Assembly (NCBI RefSeq): GCF_015752315.1
Contig: NZ_JADOVJ010000001.1
Span: 3,898,501-3,962,500 of the forward strand
DNA: 64,000 nt
Direction of reading: 5' to 3'
From: Nocardioides luteus
GTDB taxonomy: Bacteria; Actinomycetota; Actinomycetes; Propionibacteriales; Nocardioidaceae
In this document: positions 36,134-45,181 of the stretch, in pieces
Position numbering within the stretch: position 1 is the first letter of the stretch
How the letters are laid out: the number at the start of each line of letters is the position of its first letter
Made by a program: the position numbers and the translations under genes
The notes under the pieces: generated by a model
The model's database searches: none
Told to the model about the DNA's origin: nothing
Seen by the model: the letters and a program-made list of their open reading frames with translations, nothing else

Positions 36134-36145
36134 CGTGCCACGATG
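36131..36145. promoter_or_regulatory. perfect palindrome CATCGTGCCACGATG between clpS and pncB
   Basis: 7+1+7 perfect inverted repeat in the short divergent region. Its left end is the clpS start codon itself, and each arm supplies a -10-like hexamer (cATCGT for clpS, CACGAT for pncB). Candidate shared operator or symmetrical promoter. Confidence 0.5.
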
Positions 36146-36150
36146 TGCTC

Positions 36151-37443
36151 GTGGACTCGACAGCGGACTCGACCGCGCTCCTGACAGATCACTACGAGCT
36201 GACCATGCTCCAGGCCGCCCTGAAGGCGGGCACCGCGGAGCGCCGCGCCGTCTTCGAGCTGTTCCCCCGGCGCCTGGCCGGCGGGCGGCGCTACGGCGTC
36301 GTCGCCGGGGTCGGCCGGGCCCTCGACGCGATCGAGGCGTTCCGCTTCGACTCCGAGCAGCTGGCGATCCTGGAGGGCGTCGTCGACGGCCCCACGCTGG
36401 AGTGGCTGGCCGGCTACCGGTTCACCGGCGACGTCTGGGGGTACGCCGAGGGCGAGACCTTCTTCCCGCAGTCGCCGCTGCTCGTGGTCGAGGCCAGCTT
36501 CGCCGAGGCGGTCGTCCTGGAGACGGTGCTGCTCTCGATCTACAACCACGACTCGGCCATCGCCACCGCGGCCTCCCGGATGACGCTGGCCGCCGGCGAG
36601 CGCCCGTGCATCGAGATGGGCTCGCGCCGCACCCACGAGGCCGCCGCGGTCGCCGCCGCCCGCGCGGCCTACGTGGCCGGCTTCACCGCCACCTCCAACC
36701 TGGCTGCCCGGGCCCGCTTCGGCGTACCCACCACCGGCACCTCCGCACACTCCTTCACCCTCCTGCACGACACCGAGGAGCAGGCCTTCCGCGCGCAGGT
36801 CGCCTCGCTCGGCAAGGGCACCACGCTGCTGGTGGACACCTATGACATCGCCGAGGCGGTGGCGAAGGCGGTCGAGATCGCCGGTCCCGAGCTCGGTGCG
36901 GTGCGGATCGACTCCGGCGACCTGGGGCTGCTCGCCCACGACGTACGCCGCCAGCTCGACGACCTCGGCGCCACCGAGACGAAGATCATCGTGACCAGCG
37001 ACCTGGACGAGTACGCGATCGCCGCCCTGGCGGCCGCCCCGGTCGACGGCTACGGCGTCGGCACCCAGCTGGTCACCGGCTCCGGCCACCCCACCGCCGG
37101 GTTCGTCTACAAGCTGGTCGCCCGCGAGGGCGCCTCCGGCGAGCTGGAGCCGGTCGCCAAGAAGAGCGCGTCCAAGACCTCGATCGGCGGCCGCAAGTAC
37201 GCCCTGCGCCGCCGCAACCGCAAGGATGTCGCCGACGCCGAGGTGATCGGCATCGGCACCGCTCCTGAGGGCGACAACAACGACCGTCCCCTCCTCACCC
37301 AGCTCGTGCGCAAGGGTGAGGTCGTCGGTCGCGAGCCCCTCGACGCGGCTCGCGACCGCCACCGGGCCTCGGTCGCGGAGCTCCCGGTCATCGCCCACTC
37401 GCTCCTCAAGGGCGATCCCGCGATCCCTACCCAGTTCATCTGA
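36151..37443 (+). CDS. pncB: nicotinate phosphoribosyltransferase
   Basis: 430 residues. Converts nicotinate and PRPP to nicotinate mononucleotide (Preiss-Handler NAD salvage). Family sequence: [15 protein letters not shown], phosphorylated-His region [33 protein letters not shown] and [18 protein letters not shown] 36151 gives an N-terminus aligned with the family, although ATG or GTG codons further upstream are in frame. Followed after 48 bases by nicotinamidase, the preceding step. Confidence 0.95.
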   Translation: MDSTADSTALLTDHYELTMLQAALKAGTAERRAVFELFPRRLAGGRRYGVVAGVGRALDAIEAFRFDSEQLAILEGVVDGPTLEWLAGYRFTGDVWGYAEGETFFPQSPLLVVEASFAEAVVLETVLLSIYNHDSAIATAASRMTLAAGERPCIEMGSRRTHEAAAVAAARAAYVAGFTATSNLAARARFGVPTTGTSAHSFTLLHDTEEQAFRAQVASLGKGTTLLVDTYDIAEAVAKAVEIAGPELGAVRIDSGDLGLLAHDVRRQLDDLGATETKIIVTSDLDEYAIAALAAAPVDGYGVGTQLVTGSGHPTAGFVYKLVAREGASGELEPVAKKSASKTSIGGRKYALRRRNRKDVADAEVIGIGTAPEGDNNDRPLLTQLVRKGEVVGREPLDAARDRHRASVAELPVIAHSLLKGDPAIPTQFI

Positions 37444-37478
37444 TCGCACGCCGCCCGGCCGGATGTACCGTCACCGTC

Positions 37479-37484
37479 TACGCT
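37479..37484 (+). promoter_or_regulatory. -10 hexamer TACGCT for pncA
   Basis: TACGCT with a 7-base spacer to ATG 37492. pncA appears to have its own leaderless promoter besides any readthrough from pncB. Confidence 0.55.
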
Positions 37485-37491
37485 GGCGAGC

Positions 37492-38067
37492 ATGACGCGT
37501 GCACTGATCGTGGTCGACGTACAGAACGACTTCTGCGAGGGCGGGTCCCTGCCGGTCGACGGCGGGGCCCGGGTGGCCTACGACATCGGTCAGCTGCTGC
37601 GCGAGCGGGCGGCGAGCAAGGAGCCGGACCAGACGTACGGGCTGGTCGTGGCCACCAAGGACCACCACATCGACCCGGGCGACCACTTCGGCAACCCGCC
37701 GGACTACGCCAACTCCTGGCCGGCGCACTGCGTGGTCGGCACCGACGGGGAGGCCTTCCACCCCAACCTCGACCCGGTCACCTTCGACGAGATCTTCCGC
37801 AAGGGCGAGTACGCAGCGGCCTACTCCGGCTTCGAGGGCGCGGCCACCGGCGGCACCACCCTGACCGACTGGCTCCGCGCCCAGGGCGTCGAGGAGGTCG
37901 ACGTGTGCGGGCTGGCGACCGACTACTGCGTACGCGCCACCGCGCTCGACGCACGGGCGGCCGGATTCCACACCAGGCTGCTCTCCGACCTGGCCGCGGG
38001 AGTGGCCGCAGCGTCGACCGCGACGGCGATCGAGGAGATGCGAGCGGCGGGGATCGCGGTCTCGTGA
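37492..38067 (+). CDS. pncA: nicotinamidase (isochorismatase family)
   Basis: 191 residues. Hydrolyses nicotinamide to nicotinate. Catalytic triad residues are visible: Asp in LIVVDVQNDFCEGG, Lys in EIFRKGEYAAAYSGF and Cys in GLATDYCVRATALDA. The metal-binding segment KDHHIDPGDHF (Asp/His ligands) is intact. In enzymes of this type pyrazinamide is also a substrate. Adjacent pncB completes a two-step nicotinamide salvage unit. Confidence 0.95.
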   Translation: MTRALIVVDVQNDFCEGGSLPVDGGARVAYDIGQLLRERAASKEPDQTYGLVVATKDHHIDPGDHFGNPPDYANSWPAHCVVGTDGEAFHPNLDPVTFDEIFRKGEYAAAYSGFEGAATGGTTLTDWLRAQGVEEVDVCGLATDYCVRATALDARAAGFHTRLLSDLAAGVAAASTATAIEEMRAAGIAVS

Positions 38068-38109
38068 CAGATTTGGGAATTTTCAGCAGATAGAGATCGC
38101 CCGAAGGTC

Positions 38110-38115
38110 TATTGT
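38110..38115 (+). promoter_or_regulatory. -10 hexamer TATTGT for the MFS transporter gene
   Basis: TATTGT with a 7-base spacer to ATG 38123. Confidence 0.6.
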
Positions 38116-38122
38116 CTCTCGA

Positions 38123-39367
38123 ATGGCTCGGATCTCGGCGACAGCCCCACTTCGCGAACCCCACTTCCGATGGTTCTTCGCGTCCCGCTCGATCAACATG
38201 GTGGGCAACTTCATGGCGCCCGTCGCGCTCGCCTTCGCCGTCCTGGAGGTGAGCGACGCGCCGATCGCGATCGGCGCCGTCCTCGCGGCCCGCACCATCC
38301 CGATGATCGTCTTCATGCTCATCGGCGGCGTGCTCGCCGACCGGATGGGTCGGGCCCGGATCCTGTTCGCCTCCAACCTGATCTCCGGCCTGAGCCAGGC
38401 GGCGGTCGCCGTTCTGGTCATCGCCGGGGTCGCCGAGCTGTGGCACCTGATCGTCCTCTCCGCCCTCAACGGCATCGTCTCCGCCGCCGGCCTGCCCGCC
38501 CAGCAGGGGATCATCCCGCTCGTGGTGCCCCGCACCATGCTGCAGGAGGCCAACGTGCTGATGTCGCTGACGCGGGCGGTGGTCGCGGTCGCCGGCCCCG
38601 GCACCGCCGGCCTCCTCGTCCTCAGCGTCGGCGCGGGCTGGGCGCTCGCCCTCGACGCGGCCACCTGGATCATCGCCGCGCTGCTGTTGCTGCCGGTCAA
38701 GCTCAGCGGGTCGGTCGGCAAGGCCTCGGTGATCGGCGACCTGCGCCTGGGCTGGGACTACTTCCGCACCACGAGCTGGTTGTGGCTCTGCGTCGGCGCC
38801 GCGACGATGCTCAACGCGCTCTACGAGGGTGGGCTGCTCACCCTGGGCCCGCAGCGTGCCGAGGGATCGTCGCTGGGCGCGGGCGGCTGGGGTCTGATTC
38901 TCACCTTCCAGGGCATCGGCGTGCTCGCCGCGACACTCGTGCTGATGAAGGTCCGGCTCGAGCGGCCGCTGTTCTACGGCATGATCGGGATGGCCCTGTT
39001 CGGGCTGCCGATCGCGGCGCTCGGGTTCTCCACCGACCTCGGCGTGCTGCTACCCGCGGCCACCCTCTCCGGCGCCGGCATCCAGGTCTTCAGCCTCGGC
39101 TGGCAGCTGTCGATGCAGGAGAACGTCCCCGGCGAGCTGCTCTCCCGCGCGTCCTCCTACGACCAGCTGGGCACCTATATCGCCATCCCCGTCGGGCAGC
39201 TGGCGATGGGGCCACTGGCTGCTGCGTACGGGATCGAGAACATGCTCGCGATCGCCGGCATCGCCTATGTGGTGATCTCGCTGGCGACGCTGCTGAGCCC
39301 GGCCGTACGCGGCCTGAACCGGGTCTCGTTCCCCTCCGCCGAGCGCAACGGCGCCCCGGCCCACTGA
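38123..39367 (+). CDS. major facilitator superfamily transporter (MFS_3/EntS-like)
   Basis: 414 residues, about 12 membrane helices. The cytoplasmic loop 2-3 motif GGVLADRMGRARIL matches the MFS signature G-x-x-x-D-R-x-G-R. It resembles exporters of the enterobactin-exporter group, but no siderophore genes are near, so the substrate is open. Convergent with a TetR gene, which may or may not control it. Confidence 0.9.
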   Translation: MARISATAPLREPHFRWFFASRSINMVGNFMAPVALAFAVLEVSDAPIAIGAVLAARTIPMIVFMLIGGVLADRMGRARILFASNLISGLSQAAVAVLVIAGVAELWHLIVLSALNGIVSAAGLPAQQGIIPLVVPRTMLQEANVLMSLTRAVVAVAGPGTAGLLVLSVGAGWALALDAATWIIAALLLLPVKLSGSVGKASVIGDLRLGWDYFRTTSWLWLCVGAATMLNALYEGGLLTLGPQRAEGSSLGAGGWGLILTFQGIGVLAATLVLMKVRLERPLFYGMIGMALFGLPIAALGFSTDLGVLLPAATLSGAGIQVFSLGWQLSMQENVPGELLSRASSYDQLGTYIAIPVGQLAMGPLAAAYGIENMLAIAGIAYVVISLATLLSPAVRGLNRVSFPSAERNGAPAH

Positions 39368-39386
39368 CCCCGGCGCCAAGGGCGCA

Positions 39387-39983
39387 CTAGGGTCTCGCGC
39401 TCTCCAGCAACGACCGCAGCAGGTCGACCAGGCTGGCGACCGACAGGTCGGGGTCGAACGCACGCTGCACACCCAGCCCGATGCCGAGGGAGAGCAGCTG
39501 GACGGCGGCCTCCTCGGCCGGTGAGGGCAGCGTGAGGCCGAGCTCGTCGGCCTGCTGCTCGATGAGGCCGGCGACCGCCGCGGTCAGCTCGCGGCGCCTG
39601 TTGGCGAGCTGCTGGCTCACGCCCGGGACGCGACGGGTGCTGGTCGCGAACTCGACCTCGAGCGCGGTCCAGCCGACGTCACCGATGTTGGCCTCGGCCC
39701 ACGCCGCGAAGGCGTCGATCCGGCCCTCGACGGTCTCGATCCCGTTGACCGCGCTCGCCAGGGACAGCGCCCGCTCCTGATGGATCACGTCGAGCACGGC
39801 CAGGCCGAGATCGTGCTTGGTCGCGAAGTTCGAGTAGACGGCGCCCTTCGAGTAGCCCGCCTCGGCGGCGACCTTGTCGAGCGAGGTCGCGTTGTAGCCG
39901 TCCGAGAGGAACAGGCGATGTGCGGTCTGGACGAGTCGCTCCCGCGTCTGCGCGTGCGACTCCTTGCGCGTGATCCGGCCCAC
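39387..39983 (-). CDS. TetR-family transcriptional regulator
   Basis: 198 residues. N-terminal helix-turn-helix RERLVQTAHRLFLSDGYNATSLDKVAAEAGYSKGAVYSNFATKHDL. The ligand-binding C-terminal part is variable. GTG 39983 follows TAAGAT by 7 bases. Divergent from the patatin/BVMO/SDR operon with a perfect 16-bp palindrome between, so it very likely represses that operon and itself. Confidence 0.94.
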   Translation of the reverse strand: MGRITRKESHAQTRERLVQTAHRLFLSDGYNATSLDKVAAEAGYSKGAVYSNFATKHDLGLAVLDVIHQERALSLASAVNGIETVEGRIDAFAAWAEANIGDVGWTALEVEFATSTRRVPGVSQQLANRRRELTAAVAGLIEQQADELGLTLPSPAEEAAVQLLSLGIGLGVQRAFDPDLSVASLVDLLRSLLESARP

Positions 39984-39990
39984 GGCCCAG

Positions 39991-39996
39991 ATCTTA
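39991..39996 (-). promoter_or_regulatory. -10 hexamer TAAGAT for the TetR gene at 39983
   Basis: TAAGAT with a 7-base spacer to the GTG at 39983. Confidence 0.6.
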
Positions 39997-40013
39997 CCAG
40001 CCAGACCTACCGT

Positions 40014-40029
40014 CGGTATTCAAATACCG
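40014..40029. promoter_or_regulatory. TetR operator candidate CGGTATT-CA-AATACCG
   Basis: Perfect 7+2+7 palindrome between divergent TetR and patatin genes, occupying the spacer directly upstream of the patatin -10 at 40031. A TACCG half-site also occurs just before it (40009-40013). Confidence 0.7.
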
Positions 40030-40030
40030 T

Positions 40031-40036
40031 TAGTAT
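40031..40036 (+). promoter_or_regulatory. -10 hexamer TAGTAT for the patatin operon
   Basis: TAGTAT with a 7-base spacer to ATG 40044, immediately next to the palindromic operator. Confidence 0.65.
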
Positions 40037-40043
40037 CCGAATC

Positions 40044-40982
40044 ATGACGCAACGACGCGCGCTCGCCATCGGCTGCGGCGGCACCCTCGGGTTCGCCTGG
40101 ACGGCCGTCGCCCTCCGCACCCTCGAGGAGGCCCTCGACTGGGACGCCCGGACCGCCGACGTCCTGGTCGGCACCTCCGCGGGCTCCGAGATCGTCGCGG
40201 CCCTCGGGTCCGGCCGTACGCCGCAGGACCTGCTCGACGCTCTCGACGGGACACCGGGCGCCGACCCGGTGCTGGCGGCCCACGTCGCCGTCCACCCCGG
40301 CACGGTGCCGCCGATGCCGGCTCCCGCGCTGCCGGCGCTCGGCCTGGTCCGGTCCGGGCTCTCGCGCCGCTCGCCCTACAGCGCGCTGGCCGGGCTGCTC
40401 CCCCGGGGCCGCGGGGACGCCGGCTGGCTGCGGGAGTACGGCGACGCGCTGGCCGGTCCCGACGGCTGGGTCGGCCACCCCGCGACCTGGCTGGTCGCGG
40501 CCGACGCGACCACCGGCGAGCGGGTGGCGTTCGGCTCCGACGACGCCCCGGCGACTTCATTGAGCGCGGCCGTCGCCGCGTCGTGGGCGATCCCCGGCTG
40601 GTTCCCGCCGGTCGAGATCGCCGGCCGTCGCTACGTCGACGGCGGCGCGGTCTCCTCCGTCTCGGCCGACCTCCTCCTCGGCCAGGTGGTCGACGAGGTC
40701 GTCGTGGTCGCCCCGATGACCACCGAGGGCGGCGTACCGGCCCGCGGGATCGACCGGGTCGAGCGACTGCTGCGCTCCCAGATGACCGCGGTGCTCGACC
40801 GCGAGGTCGCCCGGCTCCGGGCGGCCGGGGTGCGAGTGATCCGGGTCGAGCCCGGTCCCGAGGAGCTCGCCGACATGGGCCCCAACTTCATGGACCTCGG
40901 CCGCCGCGAGGCCACCCTCGCCGCGGCCCGCCGACACGTTCCCGGCCGCGTCGCGGCCGCACTCGAAGGAGCAACCGCATGA
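40044..40982 (+). CDS. patatin-like phospholipase/esterase
   Basis: 312 residues. Catalytic dyad of the patatin family: nucleophile Ser in VLVGTSAGSEIVAAL (G-x-S-x-G) and Asp in RYVDGGAVSSVSADLL (D-G-G). The glycine-rich oxyanion region CGGTLGFAWTAVAL is at the N-terminus. Hydrolyses acyl esters of lipids or other compounds in the cytoplasm. Its stop overlaps the next start by four bases; first gene of a three-gene operon. Confidence 0.92.
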   Translation: MTQRRALAIGCGGTLGFAWTAVALRTLEEALDWDARTADVLVGTSAGSEIVAALGSGRTPQDLLDALDGTPGADPVLAAHVAVHPGTVPPMPAPALPALGLVRSGLSRRSPYSALAGLLPRGRGDAGWLREYGDALAGPDGWVGHPATWLVAADATTGERVAFGSDDAPATSLSAAVAASWAIPGWFPPVEIAGRRYVDGGAVSSVSADLLLGQVVDEVVVVAPMTTEGGVPARGIDRVERLLRSQMTAVLDREVARLRAAGVRVIRVEPGPEELADMGPNFMDLGRREATLAAARRHVPGRVAAALEGATA

Positions 40983-42469
40983 GCAAGCATCACGAGGTCG
41001 TCGTCATCGGCGCCGGCATCTCCGGCATCGCCGCCGCGATCAAGCTGCGCGAGGCAGGCGTCGAGGACGTCGTCATCCTGGAGAAAGCCGACACCTACGG
41101 TGGCACCTGGCGGGCCAACACCTATCCGGGATGTGCCTGCGACGTACCGTCCAACCTCTACTCGTTCTCCTTCGCCCCCAACAGCGACTGGTCGCGGGTC
41201 TACGGCAACCAGCCGGAGATCCTCGCCTACATCGACCGCGTCGCCCGCGACCGTGGCCTCGAGGACATCACCCGGTTCGGCGTGGAGGTCCTCGGAGCCG
41301 CCTGGAGCAGCGAGTCCGCCGAGTGGCGCCTGGAGACCAGCGCCGGTGAGATCACCGCGCGTTTCCTGGTCGCGGCCGCCGGCCCGTGGAACGAGCCGAA
41401 GATCCCGGACCTCCCCGGCCTGGCCGACTTCCCCGGCGAGGTCTGGCACTCGGCGCGGTGGAACCACGACGTCGACCTCGACGGCAAGCGGGTCGCCGTG
41501 ATCGGCACCGGTGCGTCGGCCGTCCAGTTCGTGCCCGAGATCCAGAAGCAGGTCGCCGATCTGCACCTCTTCCAGCGCACCGCCCACTGGGTGCTGCCGA
41601 AGGTCGACCACCCGGTGCCGGAGGCGGAGAAGTGGGTCAAGCGCAACGTCCCATTCTTCGAGAAGGCCCTCGGCGCCGTCGAGTACGCCGCGATGGAGAC
41701 CGTCGGCCTCGCCTTCCACCGCCCCAAGCCGCTGATGCACGGGCTGCAGAAGATCGGTGAGGCCTACCTGCGCGTCGCCGTCCGGGACGAGGAGCTGCGG
41801 GCCAAGCTGACGCCCGACTACCTGCTCGGCTGCAAGCGGATCCTCTTCTCCAACAACTACCTCCAGTCGCTGACGAAGCCGAACGTCGAGGTGCACGCGA
41901 CCGGCGTCCAGCGGGTCGAGGGATCGACCGTGATCGGCTCCGACGGCAGCAGGGCGGAGGTCGACGCGATCATCCTCGGCACCGGCTTCCACATCCTCGA
42001 CATGCCGGTCGCCGACCTGATCCGCGGGGCCGACGGCCGTACGCTCGCCGAGCACTGGGCAGGCTCCCCCGAGGCCTACCAGGGCACCTCGGTCGCCGGC
42101 TTCCCCAACGCGTTCGTGGTGCTCGGCCCGAGCCTCGGTACCGGCCACGGCTCCGCCTTCGCCGTCGCCGAGTCGCAGGTCGCGATGATCACCGACGCCG
42201 TCACCACCGCCCGCGAGCAGGGCTGGACACAGCTCGACGTGACCCCACAGGCCCAGGCAGCGTACGTCGCGGACGTGCAGGCCGCGCTCGCCGGCACCGC
42301 CTACAGCGGGGCCTCGTGCCACAGCTACTTCATCGACGCCAACGGCCGCAACAGCTTCTCCTGGCCGTGGTCGACCGGCGAGCTGGTCCGCCGGATCAGC
42401 CGCTTCGACCCCGCCGACTTCCAGATCACCTCGGTGGTCGAGCCTGCCGAGACCGAGGTGTCCGCATGA
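40979..42469 (+). CDS. flavin-containing monooxygenase, Baeyer-Villiger type
   Basis: 496 residues. FAD motif VVVIGAGISGIAAAIKL, NADPH motif VAVIGTGASAVQFVPEI and, between them, FPGEVWHSARWN, close to the Baeyer-Villiger fingerprint F-x-G-x-x-x-H-x-x-x-W with Asn instead of the usual Pro/Asp at the end. Inserts oxygen next to a ketone to form an ester, which the preceding esterase could hydrolyse. GAAGGAG lies 8 bases before the ATG. Similar to MymA of the M. tuberculosis mymA operon. Confidence 0.92.
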   Translation: MSKHHEVVVIGAGISGIAAAIKLREAGVEDVVILEKADTYGGTWRANTYPGCACDVPSNLYSFSFAPNSDWSRVYGNQPEILAYIDRVARDRGLEDITRFGVEVLGAAWSSESAEWRLETSAGEITARFLVAAAGPWNEPKIPDLPGLADFPGEVWHSARWNHDVDLDGKRVAVIGTGASAVQFVPEIQKQVADLHLFQRTAHWVLPKVDHPVPEAEKWVKRNVPFFEKALGAVEYAAMETVGLAFHRPKPLMHGLQKIGEAYLRVAVRDEELRAKLTPDYLLGCKRILFSNNYLQSLTKPNVEVHATGVQRVEGSTVIGSDGSRAEVDAIILGTGFHILDMPVADLIRGADGRTLAEHWAGSPEAYQGTSVAGFPNAFVVLGPSLGTGHGSAFAVAESQVAMITDAVTTAREQGWTQLDVTPQAQAAYVADVQAALAGTAYSGASCHSYFIDANGRNSFSWPWSTGELVRRISRFDPADFQITSVVEPAETEVSA

Positions 42470-43305
42470 CCCGCTGCCCCAGGATCGACCTCGACGGCGC
42501 GCTGGTCGTCGTCACCGGCGCCGCCCGCGGTATCGGCCTGGCCACGGCGAAGGAGTTCGCCGCGGCCGGGGCGAAGGTGGCCCTCGGTGACCTCGACGAC
42601 GCGCTGGCGCGGGAGGCAGCGGCAGGACTCGGCCGGGGCGCGAGCGGTCACCGGCTCGACGTCTCCGACAAGGAGTCCTACGCCGACTTCCTCGCCGCCG
42701 CGGAGGAGGCCCATGGCAGGCCGGTCGACGTCCTGGTCAACAACGCCGGCGTCATGCCCAACGGCGCCTTCCTCGAGCAGGAGGACCGGATCGACCGGCT
42801 CACCATGGACGTCAACGTCTACGGAGTCATTCACGGCATGCGGCTGGCGCTGCCCGGGATGATCGCGCGCGGCCACGGCCACGTGGCCAATGTGGCCTCA
42901 CTGGCGGGCAAGTTCCCGCTCAAGGGCCTGGCGGTCTACAACGCCAGCAAGTACGCCGTCGTGGGCCTCAGCGCGGCCACGCGCCTCGAGCTCGACGGCA
43001 CCGGGGTCTCGCTGACCACCGTGCTGCCGAGCGCCGTCCGCACCGAGCTCTCCTCCGGCATCGACCTCGGCGTCCTCCCGACGGTCGACCCCGAGGACAT
43101 CGCGGCCGCCGTGATGAGGTCGGTGCGCACCCGGGCGGCCGAGATCGCGGTCCCGTCCTACGTCGGCCTCGCCGCCGCCGGCGCTCCGCTCGTCCCCGAG
43201 CGGGTGATGCGCCTGATCCGCCGCGCCGTGCACGACGACGCCGCGATCACCCGCGTCGACGACGACGTACGCCGAAGCTATCTCGATCGCATCGAGGCGC
43301 AGTAG
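42466..43305 (+). CDS. short-chain dehydrogenase/reductase
   Basis: 279 residues. NAD(P)-binding VVVTGAARGIGLATAKEFAAAGAKVALGDLD, NNAG motif VLVNNAGVMPNG and catalytic Ser...YxxxK in NVASLAGKFPLKGLAVYNASKYAV. Likely oxidises an alcohol to the ketone used by the coupled monooxygenase, giving the order alcohol, ketone, ester, acid plus alcohol (inference from gene order). ATGA overlap with the monooxygenase gene. Confidence 0.93.
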   Translation: MTRCPRIDLDGALVVVTGAARGIGLATAKEFAAAGAKVALGDLDDALAREAAAGLGRGASGHRLDVSDKESYADFLAAAEEAHGRPVDVLVNNAGVMPNGAFLEQEDRIDRLTMDVNVYGVIHGMRLALPGMIARGHGHVANVASLAGKFPLKGLAVYNASKYAVVGLSAATRLELDGTGVSLTTVLPSAVRTELSSGIDLGVLPTVDPEDIAAAVMRSVRTRAAEIAVPSYVGLAAAGAPLVPERVMRLIRRAVHDDAAITRVDDDVRRSYLDRIEAQ

Positions 43306-43319
43306 GGGCGCAGCGGGCC

Positions 43320-43859
43320 TCAGGCCCAACGGTCGGCGAGGGTGCGGATCACGTTGAGGTTGCGGTTGGTGCTGATGGCGATGTGGCGCTCGACCACGGC
43401 GTTGGTGATCTTCGTCTGCTGGAAGCTCTCGGTGAGCAGGTGCACGGCCCGACCGATGACATAGACCCGCTCGCCCTCGCCCGCCCGGGCGACCAGTGCC
43501 TCACGCGAGCTGGGATCGCTGTGCTCCTTGCACAGGAACACGAACTGCCGGCCCTCGTGACCCATCCCGACCGCCGCGGCGTCGTTGGCGATCACCTTCA
43601 GCTCGGCGGGTGTGACGCAGATCGTCGGCACCTCGAAGAAGCGGTCGGCGGCGAAGGCCTCCTCCAGGATCGCCTCCATCTCGGCCCGGTCGCCGACCGG
43701 GTGGTCGAAGCGTACGTTGCCCGTGTTGATGTAGGTCTCGACGTCGGTTCCGCCTGCCCTCACGACCGCTGCGGTGATCGCCTGCTTGGGGAACTTTCGC
43801 GTCGCGCCCAGGTTGATGGCGCGCAGGAACGCGATCCAGGTGTGCCGCTCCGTAGTCAT
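43320..43859 (-). CDS. DUF1697 family protein
   Basis: 179 residues. The N-terminal WIAFLRAINLGATRKFPK and YINTGNVRFDHP, then the C-terminal SFQQTKITNAVVERHIAISTNRNLNVIRTLADR, are family hallmarks. Function unknown for the family. ATG 43859 has a relaxed -10 (GACTAT) at 6 bases. Divergent from the MarR gene at 43916. Confidence 0.9.
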   Translation of the reverse strand: MTTERHTWIAFLRAINLGATRKFPKQAITAAVVRAGGTDVETYINTGNVRFDHPVGDRAEMEAILEEAFAADRFFEVPTICVTPAELKVIANDAAAVGMGHEGRQFVFLCKEHSDPSSREALVARAGEGERVYVIGRAVHLLTESFQQTKITNAVVERHIAISTNRNLNVIRTLADRWA

Positions 43860-43915
43860 TCTCAGATAGTCTCCACCCGTTCACCGCGCCGCAACCCCAA
43901 CCCTGGAATCCACCG

Positions 43916-44389
43916 ATGCCTTCACAGCAGCTGCTCCCCACAGCAGGCCCGACCGCCTCGGGCTCCGCTTCGGCGAAGACCCTGGACCTCTCCAGCGACC
44001 TGGTGGTCTACGCGGCACGCCTCATGCGCCTCGTACGCCGCGCGCTCGACCTTCCGGCCAGCGTCCGCGTCCTCACGATCCTCGACGCCATCGGGCCGCT
44101 CGGCATCACCGACCTGGCCCGGGCCGACGGCTGCTCGCAGCCGACCATGTCGGCGCAGATCGCCCAGCTGGTGGAGACCGGCCTGGTCAGCAAGGAGCCC
44201 AACCCGGCCGATGCGCGGGCGAGCCTGGTGACGCTCACCGACGCGGGCCGGGCCGATCTGGCCGACGTGCGCGAGCGCATCTCGCACCTCATCGCCGAGC
44301 GGCTGGAGTCGCGTCACCGCACCGAGGCCGACCTCGAGGCCGCCGTCTCGGTGCTGCGCGACCTGGTCGAGGGCGACACCCTGGCCTAG
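43916..44389 (+). CDS. MarR-family transcriptional regulator
   Basis: 157 residues, with a Ser/Thr/Ala-rich N-terminal extension of about 20. Winged helix: LPASVRVLTILDAIGPLGITDLARADGCSQPTMSAQIAQLVETGLVSKEPNPADARASLVTLTDAG. Target unknown; divergent DUF1697 is the nearest candidate. Its TAG stop overlaps the stop of convergent cutC by four bases. Confidence 0.9.
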   Translation: MPSQQLLPTAGPTASGSASAKTLDLSSDLVVYAARLMRLVRRALDLPASVRVLTILDAIGPLGITDLARADGCSQPTMSAQIAQLVETGLVSKEPNPADARASLVTLTDAGRADLADVRERISHLIAERLESRHRTEADLEAAVSVLRDLVEGDTLA

Positions 44390-45117
44390 GCCAGCGCGGC
44401 GGCCGCGGCCGCGACCACGTCCGGATCGGTCACCCAGTGACCACCGTCGTCGGCGACGCCCAGGGCCACCCGGCCGGCGGTGAGGACCCGTCGCTTCGCG
44501 GAGAGATGCACGCCCTCGACCCCGAGCGCCGCCAGCGCCGCGATCGCATCGACGGTCACGCCGCCTCCGGCCAGTACGTCCGGTCCCCCAGTTGCGACCA
44601 TCTCGGCGATCGTCGCGGCCCCCGCGGCGGCGGCCGGCGCACCCCCTGAGGTGAGCACCCGGTCGACCACCCCGGCCAGCGACCGCATCGCCGCGACCGG
44701 GTCGGCGCTGAGGTCGATGGCCCGGTGGAACGTCACCGTCGCCTCGTACGCAGCGGCCGCATCCGCCAGGCCACGGACCAGCTCGACGTCGGGCTCCCCG
44801 TGCGGAGTGAGCGCGCCGATCACGATCCCGTCGACCCCGGCCGCCAGGACCATCTCGACCTCACGTTCGAGGAGATGCCGCTCCTCGGCGGAGTAGCCGA
44901 ACCCTCCCGGCCTCGGCCTGACGAGCACGTGGACGCCCTGCCAGCCGTCGGCGGCGTCGGTGCCGCCGACCGCGTCGAGGACTCCCTCGACCAGCCCCTG
45001 CGACGGGGTGACACCACCGACCTCGAGGGCCGTGCAGAGCTCGACCCGGGTCGCCCCGGCCGCACGCGCGGCGAGCGCGCCGTCCACCGACGTCACGGCG
45101 ATCTCGAGTGCTGTCAT
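44386..45117 (-). CDS. cutC: CutC family protein (copper homeostasis homologue)
   Basis: 243 residues. A TIM-barrel protein with EIAVTSVDGALAARAAGATRVELCTALEVGGVTPS, VLVRPRPGGFGYS, VTFHRAIDLS and VLTSGGAPAA. CutC was named for copper tolerance in E. coli, but the true enzymatic role is unsettled. AGGA lies 7 bases before ATG 45117. It follows the helicase operon on the same strand after 64 bases. Confidence 0.92.
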   Translation of the reverse strand: MTALEIAVTSVDGALAARAAGATRVELCTALEVGGVTPSQGLVEGVLDAVGGTDAADGWQGVHVLVRPRPGGFGYSAEERHLLEREVEMVLAAGVDGIVIGALTPHGEPDVELVRGLADAAAAYEATVTFHRAIDLSADPVAAMRSLAGVVDRVLTSGGAPAAAAGAATIAEMVATGGPDVLAGGGVTVDAIAALAALGVEGVHLSAKRRVLTAGRVALGVADDGGHWVTDPDVVAAAAAALA

Positions 45118-45181
45118 CGCGTCCTCATGGCAGACAGTGTGCCCGAATCCTCGACCCTCCCGCCGAGTCGGCTCGTCGAAA

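Noticed and set aside
45120-45181. Second copy of the 21.1-kb REP-like repeat between cutC and the helicase gene
   Set aside because: Only short CTCGACC/TCGTCGAA-like pieces match; too little to call a repeat.
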